Program-made: the position numbers and the translations under genes
Notes under the pieces: generated by a model
The model's input: the letters and a program-made list of their open reading frames with translations, nothing else
What the model was told of the DNA's origin: nothing
Database searches by the model: none
Origin: Mangrovivirga halotolerans
GTDB taxonomy: Bacteria > Bacteroidota > Bacteroidia > Cytophagales > Cyclobacteriaceae
Direction: 5' to 3'
Assembly: GCF_026241165.1 (NCBI RefSeq)
Contig: NZ_JAPFQN010000006.1
Location: 496,001-560,000, forward strand
Length of the DNA: 64,000 nucleotides
Part shown: positions 9,545 through 18,715 of the stretch, piece by piece
How positions within the stretch are numbered: the stretch's first letter is position 1
How the letters are laid out: each line of letters begins with the position of its first letter

Positions 9545-10468
9545 ATGTCAACCAAAAAAGTCGGATTAGTTTTATCAAGTGGAGGCGCCCGAGGTATTGC
9601 ACACATTGGTGTAATAGAAGCTATAGAAGAAGCCGGAATGGAAATCACCGGAATTTCAGGCAGTAGTATCGGTGCATTAATCGGCGCATATTATTCAAGC
9701 GGACATTTAAAAACTTATAAAGACTGGGTATGCTCTCTTGATAGAGTTTCAGTTTTACGTTTGATGGATATAACCCTCAATTCAAGAGGATTTATGCGCG
9801 GAGAAAAAGTATTCCGTGAACTTGAAAAATTTATTCCCGACGTGGAAATTGAAAATCTCAGAATTCCCGTTTCAATCACAGCGGTTGATTTTCATGGTGC
9901 AAAAACGAAAGTTTTTTCTACAGGAAGTATGATTGATGCCTTGAGGGCAACTGTAGCAATTCCAACTGTGTTAACTCCTTATCAAATTGGTGAAATTGAA
10001 TATATTGACGGGGGTGTGCTTAATCCTCTTCCGATCGATTGCCTTCCACCAGGCGATTACGACTTAATTGTAGCTGTAGACATTAATTCCAGAGTTACTT
10101 ACCATCCGCCCAAAGGATTTATATCTAACCCACAAGAAGAGAGTAAAACATTAATGATCTTTCAGAAAGCTGTTGCAAAGTGGTATAATAATGCTACAGG
10201 AGGTGATGGGGCTTCTAAAGAATCTAAAAAGCCAGCAAAGAAGTTGGGAATGCTTGACTTGATGAAGGAAAGCATAGATTTAATGCAAAACCGGATCACT
10301 GAATTAACTATAGATCAATATCCTGTTGATATTTTAATAGAAGTTTCAAAGAAAGCCGGCTCTACTTTCGACTTCCACAGAGCAGATGAATTTATTGCAC
10401 ATGGCAAGGAACTTATGTCTGAAAAGCTGGAAGAATATATGAAAAATGAAGGTCAACTATATGAATGA
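9545..10468 (+). CDS. Patatin-like phospholipase (RssA/NTE type)
   Basis: A cytoplasmic serine lipid acyl hydrolase of 307 residues. The oxyanion loop SSGGARGIAH is at 11-20. The nucleophile elbow GSSIG at 39-43 gives Ser41, and the catalytic Asp is in the DGG motif (YIDGGVLNPLP) at about 154. Together they make the Ser-Asp dyad of patatins. There is no signal peptide or beta-barrel domain, unlike secreted patatin porins, so it probably acts on inner-leaflet lipids. It overlaps the following methyltransferase gene (ATGAATGA junction), which suggests translational coupling. Confidence 0.93.
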   Translation: MSTKKVGLVLSSGGARGIAHIGVIEAIEEAGMEITGISGSSIGALIGAYYSSGHLKTYKDWVCSLDRVSVLRLMDITLNSRGFMRGEKVFRELEKFIPDVEIENLRIPVSITAVDFHGAKTKVFSTGSMIDALRATVAIPTVLTPYQIGEIEYIDGGVLNPLPIDCLPPGDYDLIVAVDINSRVTYHPPKGFISNPQEESKTLMIFQKAVAKWYNNATGGDGASKESKKPAKKLGMLDLMKESIDLMQNRITELTIDQYPVDILIEVSKKAGSTFDFHRADEFIAHGKELMSEKLEEYMKNEGQLYE

Positions 10469-11054
10469 GGAAATAAGCTCATTCGGTAATACAGACATCT
10501 ACTTGCTGGATCAAATATTGAAAGGCAGATTTAAAAAAAGCAATAAAATTTTAGATGTCGGTTGCGGTGAAGGACGAAACCTCACCTGGTTCTTAAGAAA
10601 TGCCTTTGATGTGTACGGAATAGATGCTAATCCATCAGCAATTCAAATGCTCCGTTTTTATTCTGCTTCTCAAAATGAGAAATACAAAGATGAAAAGGAG
10701 CGGTTTATAATTGGCTCTGCAGGAGATCTCCCATTTGCGCCAAATCAATTCGATGTTATAATACATAGTGCAGTTGCTCATTTTTCAGAAAATAAAAGCC
10801 AGTTCATAAATTGGTGGGAGGAAGCGCTGAGAGTATTAAAACCAAATGGAATTTTTTTTATGAGAACTGCAGTAAGATGTTTTGTTAAGGAGAGCGATGA
10901 CAATGTGCCTTTTACTTTTATCCCAGATTATAGCCTCATTGAATTATTAGTGTCAAATCATGAGCTATTAGAACCTCTCAAAATCGTAGAAGTACCATCA
11001 AAAAAACGAGAAATGGCGACAATAATTTTTAAAAAAGTATCATCTATCGCTTAG
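10461..11054 (+). CDS. Class I SAM-dependent methyltransferase
   Basis: A methyltransferase-11-like protein of 198 residues. Motif I is ILDVGCGEGRN near 30-40. The acidic end of strand 2 is YGIDANP. The motif II region is GSAGDLPFAPNQFDVIIHSAV, and EEALRVLKPNGIFFMRT is motif III. These show SAM binding; the substrate cannot be told. I use the ATG at 10461 rather than the one 15 bp upstream: it follows GAAGG at a good distance and overlaps the patatin stop codon by eight bases. The pairing with a phospholipase hints at a lipid or lipid-like substrate, which is inference only. Confidence 0.88.
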   Translation: MNEEISSFGNTDIYLLDQILKGRFKKSNKILDVGCGEGRNLTWFLRNAFDVYGIDANPSAIQMLRFYSASQNEKYKDEKERFIIGSAGDLPFAPNQFDVIIHSAVAHFSENKSQFINWWEEALRVLKPNGIFFMRTAVRCFVKESDDNVPFTFIPDYSLIELLVSNHELLEPLKIVEVPSKKREMATIIFKKVSSIA

Positions 11055-11166
11055 TTGTAATATATTCATCGATATTGATTAAAGAGATTATTCTTTTTAA
11101 TCTACTTTTATGCATTATTTTTAAGAGGTAAGAATTTTTTAGTTAACGGATCCTACTTTTAATCAG

Positions 11167-13257
11167 ATGATACGATTCAATTCTCTCAGGACAAGACTTA
11201 TTGCCAGTTTTTTACTTGCATTCATTTTTAGTTTATTGATTTTTATTTTTCTGGTATGGGGAGATTTCGCTGCCAGGAAAAACATTCAAAATGGAATCGT
11301 AGCTACAGAAGAAATAAACGCAAGTTTGTCTGCGATTAAAAACAGTGTTAATGAAGCAATTCCGTTAGTCGTTTTAAACAGGACAATAACTTCCAATTCT
11401 AAAAGAAATGAGCAGGAAATACTTAAGCAGGCTAAAAACCACATTACTGCAATAGACTCAATGTGGAAGCAACTTCCTTCTGAAGCGCAGGTATACAAAA
11501 CCTCATTCATTAATATAAAGAATGATTTAAATCAGATCAGCACAAATATTGGCTTATTAGGAAAAGCTATTGATAATGAAGAAAAAGTTGAGAATAGAAT
11601 CGCTCAATTAACTTTTGAGACAGACTCAATTACTGGGCTAATTTCTAAGGAAGAAGTTAATCTTCAGCTAGATCAATTATCTTCAAGTATCTCCTCTAAT
11701 CCTGCATGGTCAGAATACTACCTGGAGAATATTGTAGAAAAGCAAAATAAATTAAATGAAGAGCTTGAGGAAGTAGCTAAAGGACTACATGAAATTCGAA
11801 TTGAAAAAACGGAAGAAACACTATCTACTTTGAATAGAAGATTTTACATCGGTATCTTTCTTACATTCTTATTTGCAATTTTAGTTTCAGTTTTGACTTT
11901 CATAGTACAAAGGAACATAAATGAAATCATTGCCAGGATAAATAAGCGTGTTAGCGAATTAAGCAAGGGTAATTTGCCAAAAACCCGCGCATCGAGATTG
12001 AAAGAAACTGCCGAAATTCATGATTCTATAAATAAGCTTACCGAAAATCTTAAGTCTGTTAAATCTTTTGCATTAGAGGTGGGCCAGGGACATTTTGATA
12101 ATTCTATTACGGTTTTTGAAGAAGGTAGCGAACTGGGAGATTCTTTAGCAGAAATGAGAGATAGTCTAAAGGTAGTTTCTGATGATGCGGAAAAGAGAAA
12201 TTGGGCGAACCGAGGATATGCAGAATTTGGTGACATTCTCAGAAAGCACTCTGATGACATCAAACTACTCGGACAGGAATTGATCACTTCCCTTGTAAAA
12301 TATCTGGATATAAATCAAGGAGGAATATTTATTGTAAATGGGATAGAAGATCAGAATGAAGAGATTACCATTAATCTCGCAGGAGCATACGCATTTGACA
12401 GACAAAAATTCCTTCAGCAAGAATTAATTCCAGGAGAAGGGTTAGTGGGCCAATGTTATTTGGAAGGAAAATCAATCTATCTCAAGGATATTCCACAAAA
12501 TTATGCAACGATTAAATCAGGACTTGGAGGAGCTACACCATCTGCCTTATACATAGTTCCGTTAAAAGTAAACGATGTTGTTTATGGAATAATCGAATTG
12601 GCTTCATTTAATGAGTTCGAAAAGCACGAAATGGAATTCATTGAAAATCTTTCTGAAAACATAGCATCAGCAATTTCATCTGTAAAGATTAATCAAAACA
12701 CTAAAAAGCTTCTTGCCGAATCACAGGAAATGACTGAACAAATGCGATCTCAGGAAGAAGAGATGAGACAAAATATGGAAGAACTTCAAGCTACTCAGGA
12801 AGAGATGATGAGGGGTTCCCAGGAAATTCAGAAAAAAGAAACCAGGTATAAAAGCACGTTCAATAGCATAGAAGAAGGAATCATTTTATTAGACACAGAG
12901 TATAGTGTTTTAATGGTTAATAAAGCTGCGAAAATGGAGTTTCCTTTTACCATCGACGAAGGAATTAACTTTCTCAATTGCCTGCCCCCATCATTAGATA
13001 AGGCTCAATGGAAAAATTATTTTGACCATGCGTTTAAAGGTCAAAAACAAAGTTTTGATAATAGTATAATAGATGGAAACCCTGACACTAATCATGAATT
13101 AAAAATATATCCAATCGAAGTTGAAGGAGTTGTAGATTCGATCGCAATATATTCCAGGATTCAGGATAATACTGAAATGAAGTTGAACGGAAAAGAACCG
13201 AGCCAGGAAGATATAGAAAAGCTTAAAAATATTTATAAAGGACTGAAAGGGAAATAA
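11167..13257 (+). CDS. Membrane sensor: HAMP, GAF, coiled coil and PAS, without output domain
   Basis: TM1 is at about 9-31, a periplasmic helical sensor region at 32-225, and TM2 at about 226-247. HAMP-like helices follow (INEIIARINKRVSELSKGNLP), then a conserved linker (NWANRGYAEFGDILR). A GAF domain is at about 375-520 (NQGGIFIVNG ... ALYIVPLKVNDVVYGIIELASF). A heptad coiled coil (QMRSQEEEMRQNMEELQATQ) leads into a C-terminal PAS domain (about 560-680). No histidine kinase, GGDEF, phosphatase or methyl-accepting module follows. It is a close paralogue of the sensor at 16808-18706 from HAMP to coiled coil. The two differ in periplasmic part and PAS, so they probably sense different ligands. 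The partner is unknown. Confidence 0.85.
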   Translation: MIRFNSLRTRLIASFLLAFIFSLLIFIFLVWGDFAARKNIQNGIVATEEINASLSAIKNSVNEAIPLVVLNRTITSNSKRNEQEILKQAKNHITAIDSMWKQLPSEAQVYKTSFINIKNDLNQISTNIGLLGKAIDNEEKVENRIAQLTFETDSITGLISKEEVNLQLDQLSSSISSNPAWSEYYLENIVEKQNKLNEELEEVAKGLHEIRIEKTEETLSTLNRRFYIGIFLTFLFAILVSVLTFIVQRNINEIIARINKRVSELSKGNLPKTRASRLKETAEIHDSINKLTENLKSVKSFALEVGQGHFDNSITVFEEGSELGDSLAEMRDSLKVVSDDAEKRNWANRGYAEFGDILRKHSDDIKLLGQELITSLVKYLDINQGGIFIVNGIEDQNEEITINLAGAYAFDRQKFLQQELIPGEGLVGQCYLEGKSIYLKDIPQNYATIKSGLGGATPSALYIVPLKVNDVVYGIIELASFNEFEKHEMEFIENLSENIASAISSVKINQNTKKLLAESQEMTEQMRSQEEEMRQNMEELQATQEEMMRGSQEIQKKETRYKSTFNSIEEGIILLDTEYSVLMVNKAAKMEFPFTIDEGINFLNCLPPSLDKAQWKNYFDHAFKGQKQSFDNSIIDGNPDTNHELKIYPIEVEGVVDSIAIYSRIQDNTEMKLNGKEPSQEDIEKLKNIYKGLKGK

Positions 13258-13260
13258 AAA

Positions 13261-13680
13261 TTATTCCCCTATAACGGTAATTACTAATTTTCGCGAGCCT
13301 CCATGGTTTCTGTGTTCAGCCAGGTAAACCCCCTGCCATGTTCCGAGGTTTAGTTTTCTATTTGTAAAAGGAACATTCACTGACGACCCGAATAATCCGG
13401 CCTTAATATGAGCCGGCATGTCATCGGGGCCTTCATAATTATGAATGAAATAGGGTTCGTTTTCAGGAACAGCCCTGTTTATATAGCTTTCAAAATCTAC
13501 TCTTACATCCGGATCTGCTGATTCGTTAATTAATAATGATGCAGAAGTGTGTTTGATAAAAATTGTGCAAATACCTATGTCGAATGGGCAGTCAGTCAAA
13601 ACCTTATTTATTTCTTTAGTGAGAACATGGAACCCTCTTGATTTTGGTTCAATAGCTATTTCTTGTTGATATACACCCAT
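13261..13680 (-). CDS. yjbQ: YjbQ family protein (UPF0047, secondary thiamine-phosphate synthase-like)
   Basis: The 139-residue length and the motifs CTIFIKHTSASLLINE, MPAHIKAGLFGSSVNVPF and GTWQGVYLAEHRNHGGSRK are those of the UPF0047/YjbQ family. The conserved His and Glu residues are retained. E. coli YjbQ has weak thiamine-phosphate synthase activity, but its physiological role is not settled. It is the last gene of prfA-lipoprotein-yjbQ, 3 bp after the lipoprotein gene. It converges on the first sensor gene with 3 bp between stops. Confidence 0.93.
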   Translation of the reverse strand: MGVYQQEIAIEPKSRGFHVLTKEINKVLTDCPFDIGICTIFIKHTSASLLINESADPDVRVDFESYINRAVPENEPYFIHNYEGPDDMPAHIKAGLFGSSVNVPFTNRKLNLGTWQGVYLAEHRNHGGSRKLVITVIGE

Positions 13681-13683
13681 AAT

Positions 13684-15066
13684 TTACTTTATAAATTCAT
13701 ATGCTCCGGCATCAGGATTGTTGTCTCTGGAATTTCCAAGAATATCATTAGAAATGCCTGTCGTAGTTCCGAAATCTATTGCGGGACTTTCACCATCCAG
13801 ATTTAGATTAAAATCTCCAGCATCAATAAAAAGAGGGTCTGTATTAAATAAATTATCACCACTAAAATATTGTTCATTTATATCTATCAGACCAAAAACC
13901 GTAGAGGTAAGAACAATATTATTAGATTCCGGGATTAGTTCCTGAATAATAATACTGTAATTAAAAGGAGACCAGACAATCGAGTTTCTTATTTCCAGGT
14001 CTAAAGCACTTGAAAGAACATTTCCATTTGATAATTCAAGGTAATCTGAAAATCCGATAACCGGGTTACTGGTAGAAAGCAATCCGGAACCAGTATTAAT
14101 AGATGAATGAACAATTGAAATTTTTCCTCCTGCAAGAGCTGTTATTCCCTGTTCACCTGCTTCACTGATAACAACATTTTCCAGATTAAAATCAGTTGTA
14201 AACGAAAGAATACCATGAGAAAGAGAATTTAAAATCTCAGTATTTTTAATTGTAAGATCTGTAGTTGATTCATCCGGATCGCCTAAACGAAGACCGAAAG
14301 AAGCATTTTTTATTACAACATGATCCAAAACTGATTCAAGGCTATTTTCAAGGAGATAAATTCCATCCCACTGACCGGGAACATTTTCATAGACACCATC
14401 CTGGCGACTTTGAATAAAATAAATCTTTTGGTCCGTTGTACCTATCGCACGTAAACTTCCTTTTATTAGTAATCTGGCATTATTACCCATAAAGAATTTT
14501 ACATTCTCTTCCACTGTTAAGGTTACCAGGCTATCGATATAAGCATTGTTCTTTAAAAAGATACGGCTACCCGAGGGTATAACGGTGTCTTGTCTGAAGA
14601 TAAAATCATCAATTAAATTAACATCCTGACTATAACCTTCTATAACTACAGGGTTTGCATACAGAGATTCAATAATAATTTCTTCGTAAACAGGAACAGG
14701 ATCTGTATTTTCCTGATTTGTATAAAAAGCTTCTATGAGGATCTCAAGACTATCTCCTCCGAGCATCTCAATGTTTGAAAACGCTTTTCCTTTATTTCCT
14801 TTAACATTTAAAGTGTAGGGAGAATTTTCTCCTCTTTTCAATCTGATAGAGGAGATTAAAATGTTGTTTCCTGTAGGGTTGATAATTTTATATCGTACTG
14901 CAGGAGATGGAGAATTAGTTAAAAGAGTATCAAAAAAAACGGTATCCTGTGAAAAAATTAACGGTTTGTTTAAAGGCTCAAAAGGAGAGTCTTCTTTAAT
15001 ACAGGAAAAAAGTACAGGAAAAAGCAATAAATAAAATAAGAACAGAGAATTATTCTTCATTACCAT
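13684..15066 (-). CDS. Lipoprotein with right-handed beta-helix repeats
   Basis: The 460-residue protein has a lipoprotein signal: LFYLLLFPVLFSC with the lipobox Cys at about 22. From about 170 to 440 it shows short beta-strand repeats with alternating hydrophobics (VILKNNAYIDSLVTLTV, LDHVVIKNASFGLRL, LENVVISEAGEQGI, LEIRNSIVWSPFNYSI), as in parallel beta-helix proteins. The C-terminal NNPDAGAYEF motif is common in such Bacteroidota proteins. It is probably anchored in the outer membrane and may bind polysaccharide or surface structures. The start codon lies inside the 3' end of prfA (17-bp overlap). The second ATG (codon 3) is better spaced from an AGGA. Confidence 0.85.
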   Translation of the reverse strand: MVMKNNSLFLFYLLLFPVLFSCIKEDSPFEPLNKPLIFSQDTVFFDTLLTNSPSPAVRYKIINPTGNNILISSIRLKRGENSPYTLNVKGNKGKAFSNIEMLGGDSLEILIEAFYTNQENTDPVPVYEEIIIESLYANPVVIEGYSQDVNLIDDFIFRQDTVIPSGSRIFLKNNAYIDSLVTLTVEENVKFFMGNNARLLIKGSLRAIGTTDQKIYFIQSRQDGVYENVPGQWDGIYLLENSLESVLDHVVIKNASFGLRLGDPDESTTDLTIKNTEILNSLSHGILSFTTDFNLENVVISEAGEQGITALAGGKISIVHSSINTGSGLLSTSNPVIGFSDYLELSNGNVLSSALDLEIRNSIVWSPFNYSIIIQELIPESNNIVLTSTVFGLIDINEQYFSGDNLFNTDPLFIDAGDFNLNLDGESPAIDFGTTTGISNDILGNSRDNNPDAGAYEFIK

Positions 15067-16123
15067 CCTGCATTTTTTCGGCGTTTTCTGCGATCCTGAG
15101 TTCCTCGATAAAATTACCTATTTCACCATCCATAACCGTTGGTAAATTATGAACACTCATATTGATTCTATGGTCGGTAACTCTTCCCTGAGGATAATTA
15201 TAGGTTCTGATTTTGTCACTACGGTCTCCACTACCTACCATGGATTTTCGCATTCCCCCAACTTCATCATTGTGCTTTTTTAATTCAATTTCGTAAAGAC
15301 GGCTTCTCAATACACCTAGTGCCTTTTCAAAGTTTTTTATCTGAGATTTCTGATCCTGACAAGTAACCACTAAACCAGTAGGATTATGGGTTAAACGTAC
15401 CGCCGAATAAGTGGTGTTTACAGACTGACCACCCGGGCCTGATGAACAGAAAGTATCCTTTCGAATATCATTCATATCAAGATCAACTTCTACATCATCC
15501 ATTTCCGGAAGTACAGCAACTGAAGCTGCCGAAGTATGAACCCTGCCTTGAGTTTCTGTTGCTGGAACCCGTTGAACCCTGTGAACCCCGGATTCAAATT
15601 TTAGTTTTCCATAAACATCGTCTCCCGAAACAGTACTTACTATTTCCTTATAACCTCCGGCTGAGCCTTCAGTCAAGTCGAGTACACGTAAGGTCCAACC
15701 TTCTTTTTCAGCAAATCGCTGATACATTCTAAATAAATCACCTGCAAATATTGCAGCCTCATCTCCACCTGTGCCTGCTCTTATTTCAAGGATAGCATCT
15801 TTACTGTCATTAGGGTCTTTAGGAATAAGCAGTTTCTTTAACTCATCCTCAAGCTCTTCTTTTTTTGGAGACAAGTCATCAATCTCCGATTTTGCCATTT
15901 CCCTGAAGTCAGGATCTTTTTCATTTTGGAGGACATTTTTAGCCTCTTTTAAGTTGGCATTGATCAGGCAATACTCATCATACACCTTCACAACTTTCTC
16001 AAGATCCTTGTATTCTTTATTTAATGAAGTGAATTTCTTTATATCTGAGGCAATATCAGGCTGAATCAATAACTGCCCAACCTCTTCAAATCTTTCCTTT
16101 ATTGCATCAAGTTTATCGATCAT
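15050..16123 (-). CDS. prfA: Peptide chain release factor 1
   Basis: RF1 recognises UAA and UAG and triggers peptidyl-tRNA hydrolysis. Its 357 residues match the family. The N-terminal helical domain covers about 1-105. GTGGDEAAIFAGDL leads into the codon-recognition domain. The catalytic GGQ sits in SSGPGGQSVNTTYS at about 230. RVHTSAASVAVLPE and the PAT-like anticodon motif in RVPATETQGRVHTS identify RF1 rather than RF2. It is the first gene of a unit with the beta-helix lipoprotein and yjbQ. A TAnnTTTG -7 box lies 20 bp upstream of the start. Confidence 0.98.
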   Translation of the reverse strand: MIDKLDAIKERFEEVGQLLIQPDIASDIKKFTSLNKEYKDLEKVVKVYDEYCLINANLKEAKNVLQNEKDPDFREMAKSEIDDLSPKKEELEDELKKLLIPKDPNDSKDAILEIRAGTGGDEAAIFAGDLFRMYQRFAEKEGWTLRVLDLTEGSAGGYKEIVSTVSGDDVYGKLKFESGVHRVQRVPATETQGRVHTSAASVAVLPEMDDVEVDLDMNDIRKDTFCSSGPGGQSVNTTYSAVRLTHNPTGLVVTCQDQKSQIKNFEKALGVLRSRLYEIELKKHNDEVGGMRKSMVGSGDRSDKIRTYNYPQGRVTDHRINMSVHNLPTVMDGEIGNFIEELRIAENAEKMQDGNEE

Positions 16124-16142
16124 AAATTACTATTTTAACGAC

Positions 16143-16150
16143 CAAAGTTA
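16143..16150 (-). promoter_or_regulatory. -7 promoter box upstream of prfA
   Basis: Read on the - strand the bases are TAACTTTG, an exact match to the Bacteroidota -7 consensus TAnnTTTG. It ends 20 bp before the prfA start codon. No good TTTG -33 element is seen at 19-20 nt. Confidence 0.5.
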
Positions 16151-16268
16151 ATAATAAAACGAATTTATCCTCTTAAATTAATTGTATTCCTTATTTTTAC
16201 TGATTGTCAGAATACATATGTGAAGTTAATTATTTTTTTTGGTATAATATTTTTATAATTTGTGGGCT

Positions 16269-16769
16269 ATGAAAAAAATCATTTTTTTAATCTGTTTTCT
16301 TACAGCAGTACACCTTTCTGCTCAAGATTATAAGTTTCATGCTACTTTTATATATAATTTTACAAAATATATCCAATGGCCCCCTTCCTATAATCAGGGA
16401 GACTTTGTGATAGGTGTAGTTGGTGACTGTGAGTTGATCGATTATTTGAACACGCTCGCTCAAACCAGGAAAGCCGGTAACCAGAGTTTTAAAATTATAA
16501 AGTACAATAGCCCGGGAGAAATAAACAATCCACCACATATTGTATTTATACCTAAGACTCAAAGTTCAAAACTACCGATAGTGCTTGGTAAAGTTGCTTC
16601 AGGATCTACACTGGTTATTACAGAAGAAGCCGGACTAGGAAAACAGGGTAGTGGAATAAATTTTGTATTTGAAGGAGGGAAACCAAGATTTGAGTTAAAT
16701 CTTGATGCAACTAATGCTGCCCGCCTGAAGGTTTCCAGTGAATTACAAAGACTGGCGACCGTTATTTGA
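16269..16769 (+). CDS. YfiR-like periplasmic protein (DUF4154)
   Basis: A 166-residue exported protein with a signal peptide (MKKIIFLICFLTAVHLSAQ). The mature part has the DUF4154 pattern: KFHATFIYNFTKYIQWPP at the start, FVIGVVGDCEL, then PHIVFIPKTQSS, and the C-terminal INFVFEGGKPRFELNLDATNAARLKVSSEL. In Pseudomonas YfiR is the periplasmic inhibitor of the diguanylate cyclase YfiN. I use ATG 16269; an upstream in-frame TTG at 16260 would spoil the signal peptide. The next gene, 38 bp downstream, is a HAMP sensor with a periplasmic domain, its likely partner, which lacks a cyclase domain. Confidence 0.88.
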   Translation: MKKIIFLICFLTAVHLSAQDYKFHATFIYNFTKYIQWPPSYNQGDFVIGVVGDCELIDYLNTLAQTRKAGNQSFKIIKYNSPGEINNPPHIVFIPKTQSSKLPIVLGKVASGSTLVITEEAGLGKQGSGINFVFEGGKPRFELNLDATNAARLKVSSELQRLATVI

Positions 16770-16807
16770 TTTTTTTTAAGTAGCTAAAATTTAAATCAGC
16801 TCACATT

Positions 16808-18706
16808 ATGAAAAATAAACGGATTGGTCTAAGGCTAAAAGTCTTGGGTGGATTTTTAATTCTCATTTTACTTTTTACAATAAATGCCGTTTTTACGGTT
16901 TTAACTGTAAATGAGAATGATAATACCTTGGATCGTCTGGCTAATATTGTCAGACCCTCTTCCGAAGCTCTCGCTGAATTCGATGATCTTGCTTTGAGAA
17001 CAAAAATGTATACCACTAACTGGGTATATCTTCAAACGAATACAGCCGATAAGAAAAAGCTTGAATTAATTCACGATTATGAATACAGGGAAATCAAGGA
17101 AAAACTTGAGGACCTTGATGACAACTGGGCTCCACAGGATACTGCAAAGCTAGATACAGTTTTTCAAACTTTCGAGCAGGTTCTTCAGATAAGCAAGCAA
17201 GACATTATGTCTCAGCTGCAAAAATTCACCGATTATGATGATGCAGCTTTAAAATTTACTGCTGAAACAGCTTTAGAAAGCCTTATTCCGTTAACAGATT
17301 CCTTACAAAATCAAATAACTGAATTAAGGAAAAGAAAAGAAGCTGAGACTCAAGCAGCCGATGCTGAACTTAGCTCTTCTCTTGAGCAGTTGAAATCTTC
17401 GTCTATTATCGTAGCGATTGTATTGATTATTATAGGTATAGCATCGAGTTTGATAGTTGCAAACTCGATTACGAAACCTGTAAATCATCTAAAAACCGTT
17501 ATTTCCAAACTTGGTAAGGGAGAGATTCCTGAAACAAATACCATGAACCTTTCTAACGATGAGATTGGTGATATGGCTCTCGCTGTTGAAAAGCTTGCAG
17601 AAGGGTTGAAGGAAACATCATATTTCGCAGAAAAGATTGGTGATGGTAATTATGATGCTAAGTTTAAACCACTAAGTGATAACGATACTCTCGGAAATGC
17701 TCTGATAGAAATGCGCGATAATTTGAATCGTGTTGCACAAGAAGATAAAAAGCGTAGTTGGGCAACAGAAGGACAGGCAATGTTTGGCGAGATACTTCGT
17801 ACAAATAATGATAACCTGAAAAACCTTAGTGAAGAGATAATTACCAATCTTGTCAAATACCTCAAAGCTAATCAGGGAGGGCTATTTATAATTAATGATA
17901 CTGAGGAAGAACCTTATCTCGAATTAATGGCTTGTTATGCCTGGGATAAGAAAAAGTATCTTGAACAAAAAGTGTATAAAGGAGATGGCCTGACAGGTCA
18001 GGCCTGGCTTGAAAAAGACAAGGTGTTTATTACTGATGTTCCGGATGAATATATAAGCATTACTTCAGGTCTTGGTGATGCAAACCCGAATAGCATTCTT
18101 ATCGTTCCATTGAAAATCAATGAAGAAGTTTATGGTGTTGTAGAAATTGCCAGCTTTAATGTTTTTGATGAGTACGAAATAGAATTCGTTGAAAAAATTG
18201 CAGAAAGCATCGCTTCATCGATCAGTAGTGTGAAAGTAAATGAAAGAACTCAAATACTTCTCGAAGAGTCTCAGGAGTTGACCGAACAAATGAGATCTCA
18301 GGAAGAAGAAATGAGACAGAACATGGAGGAACTTCAGGCTACTCAGGAGGAAATGGAACGTAGCCAGCGAGAAAGAGAAACTAAGGAAAACATTATTAAC
18401 AATTCCTTAGTGACAATAGAACTTGATAGTTCTTTTAAGTTCAGCACCGTAAACAGATTATTTACAGAAACTCTAGGTTATAGTGATACTGAATTAAGAA
18501 ATAAAGCGTTTCTCAGCCTGGTAGAAAACACTGCGGTTTATGAGCAAATGGTTTCTGATGTAAAACAAGGCATAACCTGGAGAGGAAATATTCAGTTAAG
18601 TAATAAGAATGGAAAAGCGCTTTCCTTTATGGTCATTGCCGGTCAGGTTAAAGATCCAATCAGTGGAGAGCAAAAGTATACAATCTATTCCGTTGAAATA
18701 AAATAA
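16808..18706 (+). CDS. Membrane sensor: four-helix periplasmic domain, HAMP, GAF, coiled coil, PAS
   Basis: TM1 is at 11-34, a helical periplasmic domain at 35-197, and TM2 at 198-220. HAMP is at about 218-275 (ITKPVNHLKTVISKLGKGEI) and a second HAMP-like module at about 270-320. GAF is at about 335-480 (NQGGLFIIND ... ILIVPLKINEEVYGVVEIASF), an acidic coiled coil at 480-525, and PAS at 525-632 (GYSDTELRNKAFLSLV). It ends without kinase, cyclase or phosphatase. It lies between a YfiR-like gene and a small lipoprotein gene (9 bp downstream), so all three probably form one envelope-sensing operon. It is paralogous to the 11167-13257 gene. The output must be by protein contact; the partner is unknown. 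Confidence 0.85.
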   Translation: MKNKRIGLRLKVLGGFLILILLFTINAVFTVLTVNENDNTLDRLANIVRPSSEALAEFDDLALRTKMYTTNWVYLQTNTADKKKLELIHDYEYREIKEKLEDLDDNWAPQDTAKLDTVFQTFEQVLQISKQDIMSQLQKFTDYDDAALKFTAETALESLIPLTDSLQNQITELRKRKEAETQAADAELSSSLEQLKSSSIIVAIVLIIIGIASSLIVANSITKPVNHLKTVISKLGKGEIPETNTMNLSNDEIGDMALAVEKLAEGLKETSYFAEKIGDGNYDAKFKPLSDNDTLGNALIEMRDNLNRVAQEDKKRSWATEGQAMFGEILRTNNDNLKNLSEEIITNLVKYLKANQGGLFIINDTEEEPYLELMACYAWDKKKYLEQKVYKGDGLTGQAWLEKDKVFITDVPDEYISITSGLGDANPNSILIVPLKINEEVYGVVEIASFNVFDEYEIEFVEKIAESIASSISSVKVNERTQILLEESQELTEQMRSQEEEMRQNMEELQATQEEMERSQRERETKENIINNSLVTIELDSSFKFSTVNRLFTETLGYSDTELRNKAFLSLVENTAVYEQMVSDVKQGITWRGNIQLSNKNGKALSFMVIAGQVKDPISGEQKYTIYSVEIK

Positions 18707-18715
18707 TCCATATTC

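Noticed and set aside
12018-12287. Antisense open frames within the first sensor gene and similar ones in fad genes and mfd
   Set aside because: They are mirror images of strongly supported coding sequences, Ser/Phe/Leu-rich in composition, with no promoter or family resemblance.
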